36,885 nt of DNA from Methanolinea sp. UBA473. GTDB taxonomy: Archaea; Halobacteriota; Methanomicrobia; Methanomicrobiales; Methanospirillaceae. The notes below the pieces were generated by a model that searched no databases, had not been told where the DNA came from, and saw only the letters and a program-made list of their open reading frames with translations. How positions within the stretch are numbered: position 1 is the first letter of the stretch; the number at the start of each line of letters is the position of its first letter. Location: the NCBI GenBank assembly GCA_002509495.1, contig DAEV01000127.1, positions 1-36,885 of the forward strand, in the 5' to 3' direction. This document shows positions 9,828 through 16,736 of the stretch, piece after piece. A program made the translations under genes and the position numbers.

Positions 9828-10161
9828 ATCCCTATTGCATTGTGACATTTGTTTTCGCTCACAAGGTGCGGTTCGCTTCCCGGGGACTAGCTCGGATGTG
9901 ACGCACCGTACCAAATCGCCTGTCGACAGGAGGTGGGATCCAACGCCCCTGATCTTTATCAAATCTCCTTTTACAAGTGCTATCCTGGCTGATCGCAGAT
10001 TCGCCGATTCTAATTCCGATATTCTGGAGAGTAGCGGTTCGTGGCCACGATTAGGTTACAGGTATCTTTCGCTCTAATCCGGAGCTGGCCCGGTGTAGCG
10101 GCAGGCTCCCGGCCGACTGCAAGAGTGTTCTGTTCCTCCAGTCAATCGGAGAGGCAATGTC
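9828..10161. other. Intergenic region, nothing recognised
   Basis: About 330 bases between the small hypothetical gene and the end of the broken HNH gene. Open frames here are short and have no recognisable motif. No RNA gene or clear terminator was identified. Confidence 0.4.
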
Positions 10162-10744
10162 TCAATCGACCCTCCCCAAAGTACATTCGCCGGTGTTGAG
10201 TAATACCACATTCTGTAGGGAGAGCGATTCGGGGAAATTCGTGGCAGCGTCTCCGAAGGGGATCCGCAGGTGAAGGGGGCGGAGACAGTAGTCACAGAGG
10301 CTCTGATGGCATGATTCGCACAGGGTGACCAGGTTCGCAAGCAGATCCCCCCCCACCCAGACCACGGGGGTGGATATGATGCACCGTCAGTTCCTGTGTC
10401 TGTCCACAGGCAGGGATTCGGCAGCGGTAGCCATCCCTTGACAAGGCGGTCTTCCTTATTTCGCTCCACTTCTTCTTTCCTGCATGATTTGCACATCCGG
10501 CCAGGACTGATCTCCAGGCAATGTGATCCAGGGAACAGAAGAATGCGGAAAAGTCTCCTGCGAATGTCCATTCCCAGGTGCGGACCCTGCCACTTTTCGA
10601 ACGCATGCAGAGATTCATCGCAGGAGGGCGATTGGTATGCAGATCTGAAGGGCTGCAAAAAGGACCATGTTCAAAATAAGAGAAGAAATGGTGCGATTCC
10701 ATATCCGGATCCGATGAAAACCATGTAAAATCCACTCTCTGCAC
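10162..10744 (-). pseudogene. HNH endonuclease, frameshifted
   Basis: The minus strand encodes KKWSEIRKTALSRDGYRC and then LTVHHIHPRGLGGG, the first half of an HNH nuclease. In that frame it continues as unrelated sequence to a stop at 10292. One frame over, directly after a run of eight G on this strand (C at 10347-10354), the expected second half appears: DLLANLVTLCESCHQSLCDYC, to a stop at 10162. Together these give the H-H-N-C-H metal-binding pattern. One extra G in the run explains the break, as a real mutation, a slippage site or a sequencing error. The GTG at 10744 has a near-perfect ribosome-binding site. Residues 1-85 have odd composition and may hold further damage. Confidence 0.8.
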
Positions 10745-10747
10745 CGT

Positions 10748-10757
10748 TCACCTCCTT
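10748..10757 (-). promoter_or_regulatory. Strong Shine-Dalgarno of the HNH gene
   Basis: Read on the minus strand this is AAGGAGGTGA, a near-perfect complement of the 16S rRNA tail. It lies 3 bases before the GTG at 10744. It supports that start and shows that the broken gene once was, or still is, translated. Confidence 0.75.
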
Positions 10758-10784
10758 AATCGATGAGGAAACCTGGACAGATTC

Positions 10785-11279
10785 CTACCTTGTCTCCGAC
10801 TTCTGCAGGGCCTGGAAGCGTTCCCTTGAATCAGACGCCTCCCTCTCCCTCCCGAGTTTTCCGAGGACCAGGCTCCGGTTGTTCCAGGCCTTGACATACT
10901 GCGGGTCGATACGGAGTGCCTGGTCGTACATCTCCAGGGCCTTTTGGTACTGGCCCGACTTATAAAAGGCATTTCCTTTCTCCAGCCAGGATTTCTTTTG
11001 TTGTGCCTCGATTTCCCGCGGGTCCGCCACGCTCATCCGATCATCATCCAGATCGCCCGGAACCGGATCCTTGCAAATGGCATATCGGGACCCGCACTCC
11101 CTACAGAATAGAACCTGAACCGGATTCCGGGTACCGCATACCAGGCAGATCTTCAGGGGTCCCCCGGTTTTTATGCGGAATCGTGCCCATAACCTGCTGA
11201 AGGAGGAGGGGGGCTCCTCTCTCTCCTTCGGTTCCGCCTCTGCACATACTGTCTTCTTCCTCCAACGAAGGGAGACCAT
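10785..11279 (-). CDS. Zinc-ribbon and TPR protein
   Basis: A 164-residue soluble protein. The N-terminal ~40 residues are basic. A zinc ribbon follows (CLVCG and FCRECG, residues about 45-68). Residues about 95-160 contain roughly two tetratricopeptide repeats (WLEKGNAFYKSGQYQKALEMYDQALRI and the start of a second, VKAWNNRSLVLGKLG). This combination is common in methanogens and suggests a protein-interaction role; the partner is unknown. The ATG lies about 20-25 bases from a TATA-like TTTATAG on the minus strand, so it may be leaderless. The HNH remnant follows 40 bases downstream on the same strand. Confidence 0.82.
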   Translation of the reverse strand: MVSLRWRKKTVCAEAEPKEREEPPSSFSRLWARFRIKTGGPLKICLVCGTRNPVQVLFCRECGSRYAICKDPVPGDLDDDRMSVADPREIEAQQKKSWLEKGNAFYKSGQYQKALEMYDQALRIDPQYVKAWNNRSLVLGKLGREREASDSRERFQALQKSETR

Positions 11280-11280
11280 G

Positions 11281-11340
11281 ATCTATAGTCTTATCTACAA
11301 TCTATAAACTTGCCGAGGATAAACTCTATAGATTATATAT
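11281..11340 (-). promoter_or_regulatory. Promoter of the zinc-ribbon/TPR gene with TCTATAGA motif
   Basis: Read on the minus strand, a TATA-like element lies near 11302-11310 and a start codon at 11279. The palindrome TCTATAGA is present at 11325-11332, about 20 bases upstream of the TATA element. The same eight bases occur before the pilin-like gene and before pstS. Confidence 0.45.
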
Positions 11341-11345
11341 TAAGA

Positions 11346-12374
11346 TCAAATTTTCTCTTCCACCAAATAATTAATTACCGTCTCGGAGATATCTCCCGCA
11401 TATTCACCTGACCTCCGGACGCTCTCGGCAATATAGCGGAGGGCTATGGCGACTTCGGCCTCCTGGCCCATAGCAAGTGCGTTCATCTTTTCGCAGAGTT
11501 CTTCAAGTTTAGCGATCTGTTCGATGTTCGTATGTGACTCCCTGATGTCGGACTTGAAATACGACCCAATACTCTTTTCAAAGATGGAAAGAGCCATTGT
11601 ACTTGCAGATTTCAGCTGCTTCAGAAGGGAGGGGTCCAGATCTCGGCCAGAGATACGACGGACATTCTCGGCCCACCGGACTGCGTGGTCCCCAATCCTC
11701 TCGATAATCCGGCTGATGATCAGGAGATTCATCACCATTGTAGGTGAAACCTCCATCCTCCTGGCCATCTCGGGATTTTTTAATACGATGTTAGTCTGCC
11801 TCGAGATTAGCCAATGAAGCCGGTCTACGTCGCTGTCCCTGGAGATGATTTCTTCCGCAAGCTTCTGGTTCCCCGACTCAGTGGCGTTCATCACATCCAG
11901 GTACATATTCCTCACGATTGTATACATCCGCTTGATCGTATTGTTGAAGGGCATCTCCATGGGATTGAGCAGGTCTTTAAGGACGATCAGGTTGTCCGTC
12001 TCCTCCACGACCTCAGGGCCGATCGTCATCTGGGTGAAGTCCCGCACGATCATTCCGACCGAGGGAGGCAGGCGGGATTTGGAGAATACCTCGATGGTTG
12101 TAAACCCGGTAATGTAGGTCCCAATCAGCAACCTGAAGAGATAGGTGGGATCATTGATGGCAGTCGCATCGATCCTCTTGGTCTTCTGGATGGGTTTTTC
12201 GTGGATGTTCTTTGTGACGAGGAGGGTGCCATCGCCCTGGACGATCATCCCCAGCGGTTCATTCTTCTTGATCCTGTGGGACTCCACCCAATCTTTGGGG
12301 AGGGTGACAACGTATGAGGACCCCCCTGTGATCTGCACTTTCCGGATTTCCACGATCACTCTCTCCGCACTCAA
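11346..12374 (-). CDS. PhoU-family regulator with N-terminal AbrB-like domain
   Basis: A 342-residue protein. The first ~60 residues look like a SpoVT/AbrB swapped-hairpin DNA-binding domain (VQITGGSSYVVTLPKDWVESHRI). The rest is PhoU-like helical bundle, including the IIERIGDHAVRWAENVRR signature near residues 220-236. Archaeal proteins of this layout are thought to control phosphate transport genes directly, joining the PhoU metal/phosphate-sensing fold to DNA binding. The longest frame starts at TTG 12374; GTG codons at 12359 and 12353 fit better with the TATA-like element near 12376-12384 and the GGAG stretch. It lies divergently from pstB, consistent with autoregulation of the phosphate genes. 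Confidence 0.9.
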   Translation of the reverse strand: MSAERVIVEIRKVQITGGSSYVVTLPKDWVESHRIKKNEPLGMIVQGDGTLLVTKNIHEKPIQKTKRIDATAINDPTYLFRLLIGTYITGFTTIEVFSKSRLPPSVGMIVRDFTQMTIGPEVVEETDNLIVLKDLLNPMEMPFNNTIKRMYTIVRNMYLDVMNATESGNQKLAEEIISRDSDVDRLHWLISRQTNIVLKNPEMARRMEVSPTMVMNLLIISRIIERIGDHAVRWAENVRRISGRDLDPSLLKQLKSASTMALSIFEKSIGSYFKSDIRESHTNIEQIAKLEELCEKMNALAMGQEAEVAIALRYIAESVRRSGEYAGDISETVINYLVEEKI

Positions 12375-12631
12375 GTATATATTACTCTATTTGAGAGTAT
12401 GTGGTATATATATGTATATATTCCTCTTCGAAAAAAAGTATATCAGGGGAATGCCAACGCTTGACAAACCATGAAAAATCATTCACCCAGCGGATCTTGG
12501 ATCCCCGGAGAAAAGATACTACAAATCCGGGTGAAGAACCTCCCGGTCGATCTCCTGCATTGCCAGGAATGGAAAAATGTCCGTTTCATTGTCCATGACC
12601 CTCCGCGAGATTTCATACACAATCCAGCGAT
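12375..12631. promoter_or_regulatory. Divergent promoter region, abrB-phoU / pstB
   Basis: AT-rich DNA at 12376-12425 contains overlapping TATA-like elements and an imperfect inverted repeat (ACTCTATTTGAGAGT, 12384-12398) next to the start of the AbrB-PhoU gene. It is a candidate operator. The stretch up to pstB holds no convincing gene. pstB has no obvious Shine-Dalgarno sequence. Confidence 0.4.
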
Positions 12632-13396
12632 ATGATGACCGATCCTGCATTCATTCACATACGAAACCTGGATCTCTTTTACGGTAACCAGCAGGCATTG
12701 AAACGTGTGAACATGGATATCCAGGACCGCCGGGTCACCGCACTGATTGGTCCGTCGGGGTGTGGGAAGTCGACCCTCATCAGGTGCTTCAACCGCATGA
12801 ACGATCTGGTGGAAGGGTGCCGGATCACCGGCAGTCTGGAATTCCACGGAGAAAATATCTATGGAAAAAATATGGACCCCGTGGACCTTCGTCGTCGCAT
12901 CGGGATGGTCTTCCAGAAACCGAATCCCTTCCCCAAGTCCATCTTCGAGAACGTTGCGTACGGGCCGAAAATCCATGGGATGAAAGACGGAGAGTCCCTG
13001 CACCGCCTGGTAGAGGAGAGCCTGAAGAAGGCCGCCCTCTGGGAAGAGGTGCGGGACCGGCTGCACCAGTCGGCCATGGGCCTGTCTGGAGGACAACAGC
13101 AGAGGCTCTGCATCGCCAGGACGCTCGCCGTTGAACCCGAAGTGATCCTGATGGATGAACCCTGTTCCGCACTCGATCCTATCGCTACCGGTAAGATCGA
13201 GTCCCTGATCAACAGGCTGACGCAGAGTTACTGCGTGATCATCGTGACCCACAATATGCAGCAGGCCTCCCGCGTCAGCGACTACACGGGGTTCATGTAC
13301 CTTGGGGAGATGATGGAGTTTGGGGAGACCCGCCAGATCTTCGAGGCCCCCCGGAATCCTGTCACCGAGAACTATATCACCGGGAGATTTGGTTGA
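12632..13396 (+). CDS. pstB: Phosphate ABC transporter ATP-binding protein
   Basis: The cytoplasmic ATPase of the Pst high-affinity phosphate importer, 254 residues and full length. Visible motifs are Walker A GPSGCGKST, Q-loop VFQKPNPFP, ABC signature LSGGQQQRLCIAR, Walker B VILMDEPCSALDP and H-loop VTHNMQQ. Two ATG codons are adjacent at 12632 and 12635. It is followed 12 bases later by phoU. Unusually it is separated from pstS, pstC and pstA, which lie about 7 kb away on the opposite strand. Its base composition matches the G+C-rich neighbourhood, whereas pstC and pstA are visibly richer in A+T. Confidence 0.96.
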   Translation: MMTDPAFIHIRNLDLFYGNQQALKRVNMDIQDRRVTALIGPSGCGKSTLIRCFNRMNDLVEGCRITGSLEFHGENIYGKNMDPVDLRRRIGMVFQKPNPFPKSIFENVAYGPKIHGMKDGESLHRLVEESLKKAALWEEVRDRLHQSAMGLSGGQQQRLCIARTLAVEPEVILMDEPCSALDPIATGKIESLINRLTQSYCVIIVTHNMQQASRVSDYTGFMYLGEMMEFGETRQIFEAPRNPVTENYITGRFG

Positions 13397-13408
13397 GGAG
13401 ACAAGTCC

Positions 13409-14089
13409 ATGCAACCGCATATCAAGCGCAAATTTGACCATGTCCTGGCAAGGTCGCTATCCATGGGGCTGTCTGCAGAGGAGCTGCTCCAGGACTCGAT
13501 GAAAGCCCTGACAGAGGGGGACCGCCCTCTTTCCGAGAGGGTAAGGTCCCGCAGGCCCGCCCTTTCCCGCGAGTTCGGACTTGTCGAGAAGGAGATCTAC
13601 ACGTTCATCGCTATGCATCAACCCCTTCCGTACGATCTTGAGAAGATCGCCTGTACCCTCTCGTTCATTGCCTCCATGGACAGGATTTGCCGGCTGGGGG
13701 ATGCTATTGCAGAGGCGGTCATCGCCCGGCTGGCTCATATTTCGTGGGCGTTTGTTTTAAAGGCGTTCCCCCTCCAGTGCATCGCTGATGAAGCGATTTC
13801 CATGGTGCACGACACACTTACTGCCTTCGGAGCCCCCTCAAAGGGGCAGATCGGCCGACATGCAGAACGGAACGATCACGTGAAGGCGATGGAGATGCAG
13901 GTCCTCCGGGCCGGGGTGGAGTGGTGCGCCAGGGAACCAAGGGACATCCATGTCATCGAACAGGTACTCCTGGTGACAAGGGCTCTCGCGGACTCCGCGG
14001 CGAATTCTACCAGTATTGCAGAGAAGATCCGGATGACATACTCCGGGGAAGGGAGAGGGATACCTTCAGGAGCGGACCGATCTCCATGA
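13409..14089 (+). CDS. phoU: PhoU phosphate-signalling protein
   Basis: A 226-residue protein of two PhoU helical repeats. The first contains LVEKEIYTFIAMHQPLPYDL and a DRICRLGDAIAE metal-site helix. The second contains HVIEQVLLVTRALADSAANSTSIAE. PhoU proteins restrain the Pst transporter and phosphate-responsive signalling through contact with PstB. The gene lies between pstB and an ArsC-like gene, and its stop overlaps the next start as ATGA, so the three form one operon. The second signature departs from the usual ERIGDH form. It is a second, shorter PhoU beside the AbrB-PhoU protein. Confidence 0.9.
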   Translation: MQPHIKRKFDHVLARSLSMGLSAEELLQDSMKALTEGDRPLSERVRSRRPALSREFGLVEKEIYTFIAMHQPLPYDLEKIACTLSFIASMDRICRLGDAIAEAVIARLAHISWAFVLKAFPLQCIADEAISMVHDTLTAFGAPSKGQIGRHAERNDHVKAMEMQVLRAGVEWCAREPRDIHVIEQVLLVTRALADSAANSTSIAEKIRMTYSGEGRGIPSGADRSP

Positions 14090-14517
14090 CTGGAAAAAAA
14101 CGGGTCCTGTTCGTATGTACCTACAACTCTGTCCGGTCCCAGATGGCAGAAGGGATCCTGAGGCACCTATATGGGGACTACTACGATGTCACTTCTGCCG
14201 GGGTGGCACCTGCCGGACTGCATCCCCTTGCTGTGGAGATACTGAGAGAGAAAGGGGTGGATATTTCCCGCCAGAAGTCGAGGTCCGTCATGCAGCTGCG
14301 AGAGGAGACATTCGATATCCTGGTCACTCTCTGCGACGATGTTAAAAAAAAGTGCACCCTCCCCCTTCAGGGCGCCCGAATCATTCATCGCCCATTCCAC
14401 AGCCCTCCCGAGTTCGATAAAGACCAGGAAAAGGTTCTGGTTGGATTCCGGGCCCTGAGGGAAGAGATGTGGAGGTTCATCGATGTCACGTTCAGGCCAC
14501 CTCGTCATGGGGATTAG
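14086..14517 (+). CDS. ArsC-like / low-molecular-weight tyrosine phosphatase family protein
   Basis: A 143-residue protein of the LMW-PTP fold, thioredoxin-linked arsenate reductase branch. The P-loop is CTYNSVR (Cys11 to Arg17). The two redox cysteines of this branch are present as LCDDVKKKC (Cys83 and Cys90). The usual acidic D-P segment is HSPPE here (about residues 105-109), so the expected general-acid aspartate is missing or displaced. The start ATG at 14086 overlaps the phoU stop; the open frame reaches back to 13921, but that part runs inside phoU and is not family-like. Position in a pst operon suggests discrimination of arsenate from phosphate, or a phosphatase role in phosphate signalling. 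Confidence 0.88.
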   Translation: MTGKKRVLFVCTYNSVRSQMAEGILRHLYGDYYDVTSAGVAPAGLHPLAVEILREKGVDISRQKSRSVMQLREETFDILVTLCDDVKKKCTLPLQGARIIHRPFHSPPEFDKDQEKVLVGFRALREEMWRFIDVTFRPPRHGD

Positions 14518-14585
14518 GGGCCGTAAATCTATAGAGAATATACAATGAATATAGTATATTTAAAAAATCTATTTATCCAAGAAAG
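14518..14585 (+). promoter_or_regulatory. Promoter of the pilin-like gene with TCTATAGA motif
   Basis: TCTATAGA lies at 14528-14535, followed by a TATA-like AT-rich element at about 14550-14562. A GTG follows at 14586 and an ATG at 14601, consistent with a leaderless or near-leaderless message. Confidence 0.45.
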
Positions 14586-15647
14586 GTGCAGGTACAGCTG
14601 ATGCCGACCAGGCGAGAAAGGAACGAACAGGCGGTTAGCGTTATCGTGGGAACCCTGATGCTCATCCTGGTGACGGTGACCGCTGCGGCGGGGCTGGCCG
14701 TGATGGTTTCCCAGATGCAGAAAGACGAGATGAACCGGCAGTCCCACATCGCGGCGGTCAAGAACGAAGAATTGAAGATCACCGGCATCCGCCCGGTATA
14801 CGGCCCTAACGGAGATCTCATGGAACTGAACGTGACAGTCCTGAACCTGAATACCGTGGATTCAAAAGTCCACCTGATCGGGATCGGCGACCGGACATTT
14901 CCCCGAAACTTCACGGCCGATGGACTCCTTTATAATAACACCAACGCCGGATACGAGATCCGGGCGGCTGCGCAGGGAGAGATCTCCCTTAATGTTTCCC
15001 GGAATTTCCAGACAGACCCCGGGATCTCACGCAATTCCTCTCTCAGGATCTTCCTGATCACCTCCTATTACAACACCTTCGAAAACACGTTCAAGGCCCC
15101 GAACGCAGACTTCCTCCTGAAGATCCAGAACGAGGACCTCGGCTCCGCCGAACGGGACCTAGTCGTCCTGGACGGTTCTGCTTCCACCGACGACGGGGCC
15201 ATCATGGAGTGGACCTGGTCTGTCTATGACAACGGGGTGCTCCTCCCACCCCTCCACGGGAAGACCGCCCGGTTCGTGCCAAGCTCTGTCGGTCCCTTCC
15301 ATGTGCGCCTGACCGTCACCGACGATTGCGGCATGCAGGCAGAAACCTTGAATAAGAGCGTCCCGCGGAGCGACCGTTTCTTCCCGGCGACCTACCTGAA
15401 TGCCACGAAGATGGGGAACGAGATCGTTGTTACGGTCACCGACTTGAACGACCAGGTTGTGAAGGATACGGTGGTAACCTTCATGAAATTTTACGACGTC
15501 CATGGGAACCTCTCCCTCTCTGCGTACTCGGCAGCGACCGATCTTTCCGGGAAGGTGAATGTCACGCTTCTCTCCGGGGAAGGGACCATCAGGGTGGAGT
15601 CAGGGAAGATCGCTCCTTTGTTCGTGCCGGTAAAGTACAGTCCTTGA
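14586..15647 (+). CDS. Archaeal type IV pilin-like protein with PKD domain
   Basis: A 353-residue secreted protein. The N-terminus is a class III (prepilin peptidase) signal: basic residues, then NEQA-VSVIVGTLMLILVTV, with cleavage expected before Val-Ser. This is the archaeal pilin N-terminal domain. A beta-rich region follows to about residue 185. Residues about 190-260 look like a PKD domain (VVLDGSASTDDGAIMEWTWSV and FHVRLTVTDD). The last ~85 residues resemble an Ig-like or carboxypeptidase-regulatory-like beta domain. Starts at GTG 14586 and ATG 14601 are both possible. It is larger than a simple major pilin and may be a minor or adhesive subunit. It lies near the pilus ATPase and shares its signal type with PstS. 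Confidence 0.85.
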   Translation: MQVQLMPTRRERNEQAVSVIVGTLMLILVTVTAAAGLAVMVSQMQKDEMNRQSHIAAVKNEELKITGIRPVYGPNGDLMELNVTVLNLNTVDSKVHLIGIGDRTFPRNFTADGLLYNNTNAGYEIRAAAQGEISLNVSRNFQTDPGISRNSSLRIFLITSYYNTFENTFKAPNADFLLKIQNEDLGSAERDLVVLDGSASTDDGAIMEWTWSVYDNGVLLPPLHGKTARFVPSSVGPFHVRLTVTDDCGMQAETLNKSVPRSDRFFPATYLNATKMGNEIVVTVTDLNDQVVKDTVVTFMKFYDVHGNLSLSAYSAATDLSGKVNVTLLSGEGTIRVESGKIAPLFVPVKYSP

Positions 15648-15801
15648 TCATAGTCTGCCATGATATGCGCCTGTGGACATGGATTTTCATCCCATGTCCG
15701 CCAGTGCTGGCCCTTCACACCTGATGAAATCTTTCACAGCATATGGTTTCCATAGTTCTATGGAGAAGAATCCATTATATCCCCTTTTTTATATCACACG
15801 T

Positions 15802-16173
15802 ATGAGATACTCAACTTTAAGCAGCATAATCGGAATGCTTGGGGCATCGTTTCTGATTATCGCAGTTTTTCTGCCGTTTTATCACTACAACGGAGTGGAT
15901 GTCCCTCTATCCAACGGAGAAATCACTGTCGGCTTTCTTTACGCAGTCCTCGGAACACTTGGCCTCATAGTAGTGAAGGAAAGTCCATCGCTTTCGTGGA
16001 TATTTGGTATTGCGGGATTCATCCTGTTAGCATTTATCCTCCCGCCACTGGCCCTGGTTCCAGGCTATTTCGGTTTGGGGCCTGGTTTTCTGATTCTTGG
16101 ATCTGCATTGCTACTGGCAGCATCCCCAAAATTATCTGGTAAGAATTTGTTCCAAAGAAAAACTGAGGAATAA
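15802..16173 (+). CDS. Small four-helix membrane protein
   Basis: A 123-residue membrane protein I do not recognise. It has about four hydrophobic segments: IIGMLGASFLIIAVFLPF, FLYAVLGTLGLIVV, LSWIFGIAGFILLAFILP and GPGFLILGSALLLA. The tail is short and charged. The frame is open to 15673, but ATG 15802 is preferred: it starts just before the first helix and lies about 25 bases from a TATA-like element (TTATATCCCC). No enzymatic motif is seen. Confidence 0.72.
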   Translation: MRYSTLSSIIGMLGASFLIIAVFLPFYHYNGVDVPLSNGEITVGFLYAVLGTLGLIVVKESPSLSWIFGIAGFILLAFILPPLALVPGYFGLGPGFLILGSALLLAASPKLSGKNLFQRKTEE

Positions 16174-16194
16174 TTCTCACAACCGACTCACGAT

Positions 16195-16386
16195 CTACAG
16201 GTCCCACAGAATCCTCATGTTCTGATTGTCACGGTTACCCTCCACAGAATCGAAAAAATAGTTACATCTGGCCCGAGGGGAGGAGGGATCGATGTCTTTG
16301 AAGAGTGCCCGGAAGACCAGAATCGCGGCAATGCCAAGGACGGCGAAAAAGATCATCAGGGAGAGGACAGTGTCGATGATTGCCAA
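16195..16386 (-). CDS. Small single-pass membrane protein (hypothetical)
   Basis: A 63-residue protein with one strong membrane segment (LSLMIFFAVLGIAAILVFRALF) near the N-terminus and a polar tail. The start would be TTG at 16384-16386 or a downstream ATG at MIFFAV. It follows the cysteine-rich small gene on the same strand by about 70 bases. There is no family assignment. Confidence 0.45.
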   Translation of the reverse strand: MAIIDTVLSLMIFFAVLGIAAILVFRALFKDIDPSSPRARCNYFFDSVEGNRDNQNMRILWDL

Positions 16387-16458
16387 AGCCAGGCAGGCGA
16401 GAGCCGATCCATGGCCGGGATCAGGTCGCGCTGTTCCTGGCGGCGCAAGCGGGACCTG

Positions 16459-16647
16459 TCATTTGTCCAATCCCTCCTGTACATGAGGACAGGGACATGT
16501 GTTCTTGCAGAAATCACAGGATGTGAAACAGTATTTTTTCTTGATCGAGCAATATTTTGCCGATCTTGCGTAGGACATTCCCCGAAAGACACAGTCTTCC
16601 ACCCCAGTCTCGGAGCAACCAGTCCATCTCTCTTCAAGCATCTCCAT
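16459..16647 (-). CDS. Small cysteine-rich protein
   Basis: A 62-residue protein with eight cysteines. They are concentrated in the second half (KYCSIKKKYCFTSCDFCKN, then TCPCP), a spacing like a zinc- or iron-sulfur-binding module. The start ATG at 16647 lies downstream of a very AT-rich stretch on the minus strand (16680-16720) with TATA-like elements. There is no signal peptide, so the product is probably cytoplasmic and reducing conditions favour metal binding. The family was not recognised. The pilus ATPase gene ends 90 bases upstream on the same strand. Confidence 0.65.
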   Translation of the reverse strand: MEMLEERWTGCSETGVEDCVFRGMSYARSAKYCSIKKKYCFTSCDFCKNTCPCPHVQEGLDK

Positions 16648-16736
16648 AGTAAGTTGATCAATATCTATACTGATGCCGACAATAATATATTTTTTGTTCA
16701 GAATCTCTATATTATATAGTTAGAGGCCGGGGCGTT

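Noticed and set aside
13921..14085. Upstream extension of the ArsC-like gene
   Set aside because: It lies inside phoU in another frame; the ATGA overlap at 14086 gives a family-typical start.
16356..16661. 101-codon minus-strand open frame overlapping the cysteine-rich gene
   Set aside because: It has no domain and mixed composition; the cysteine-rich frame has the better start and protein character.
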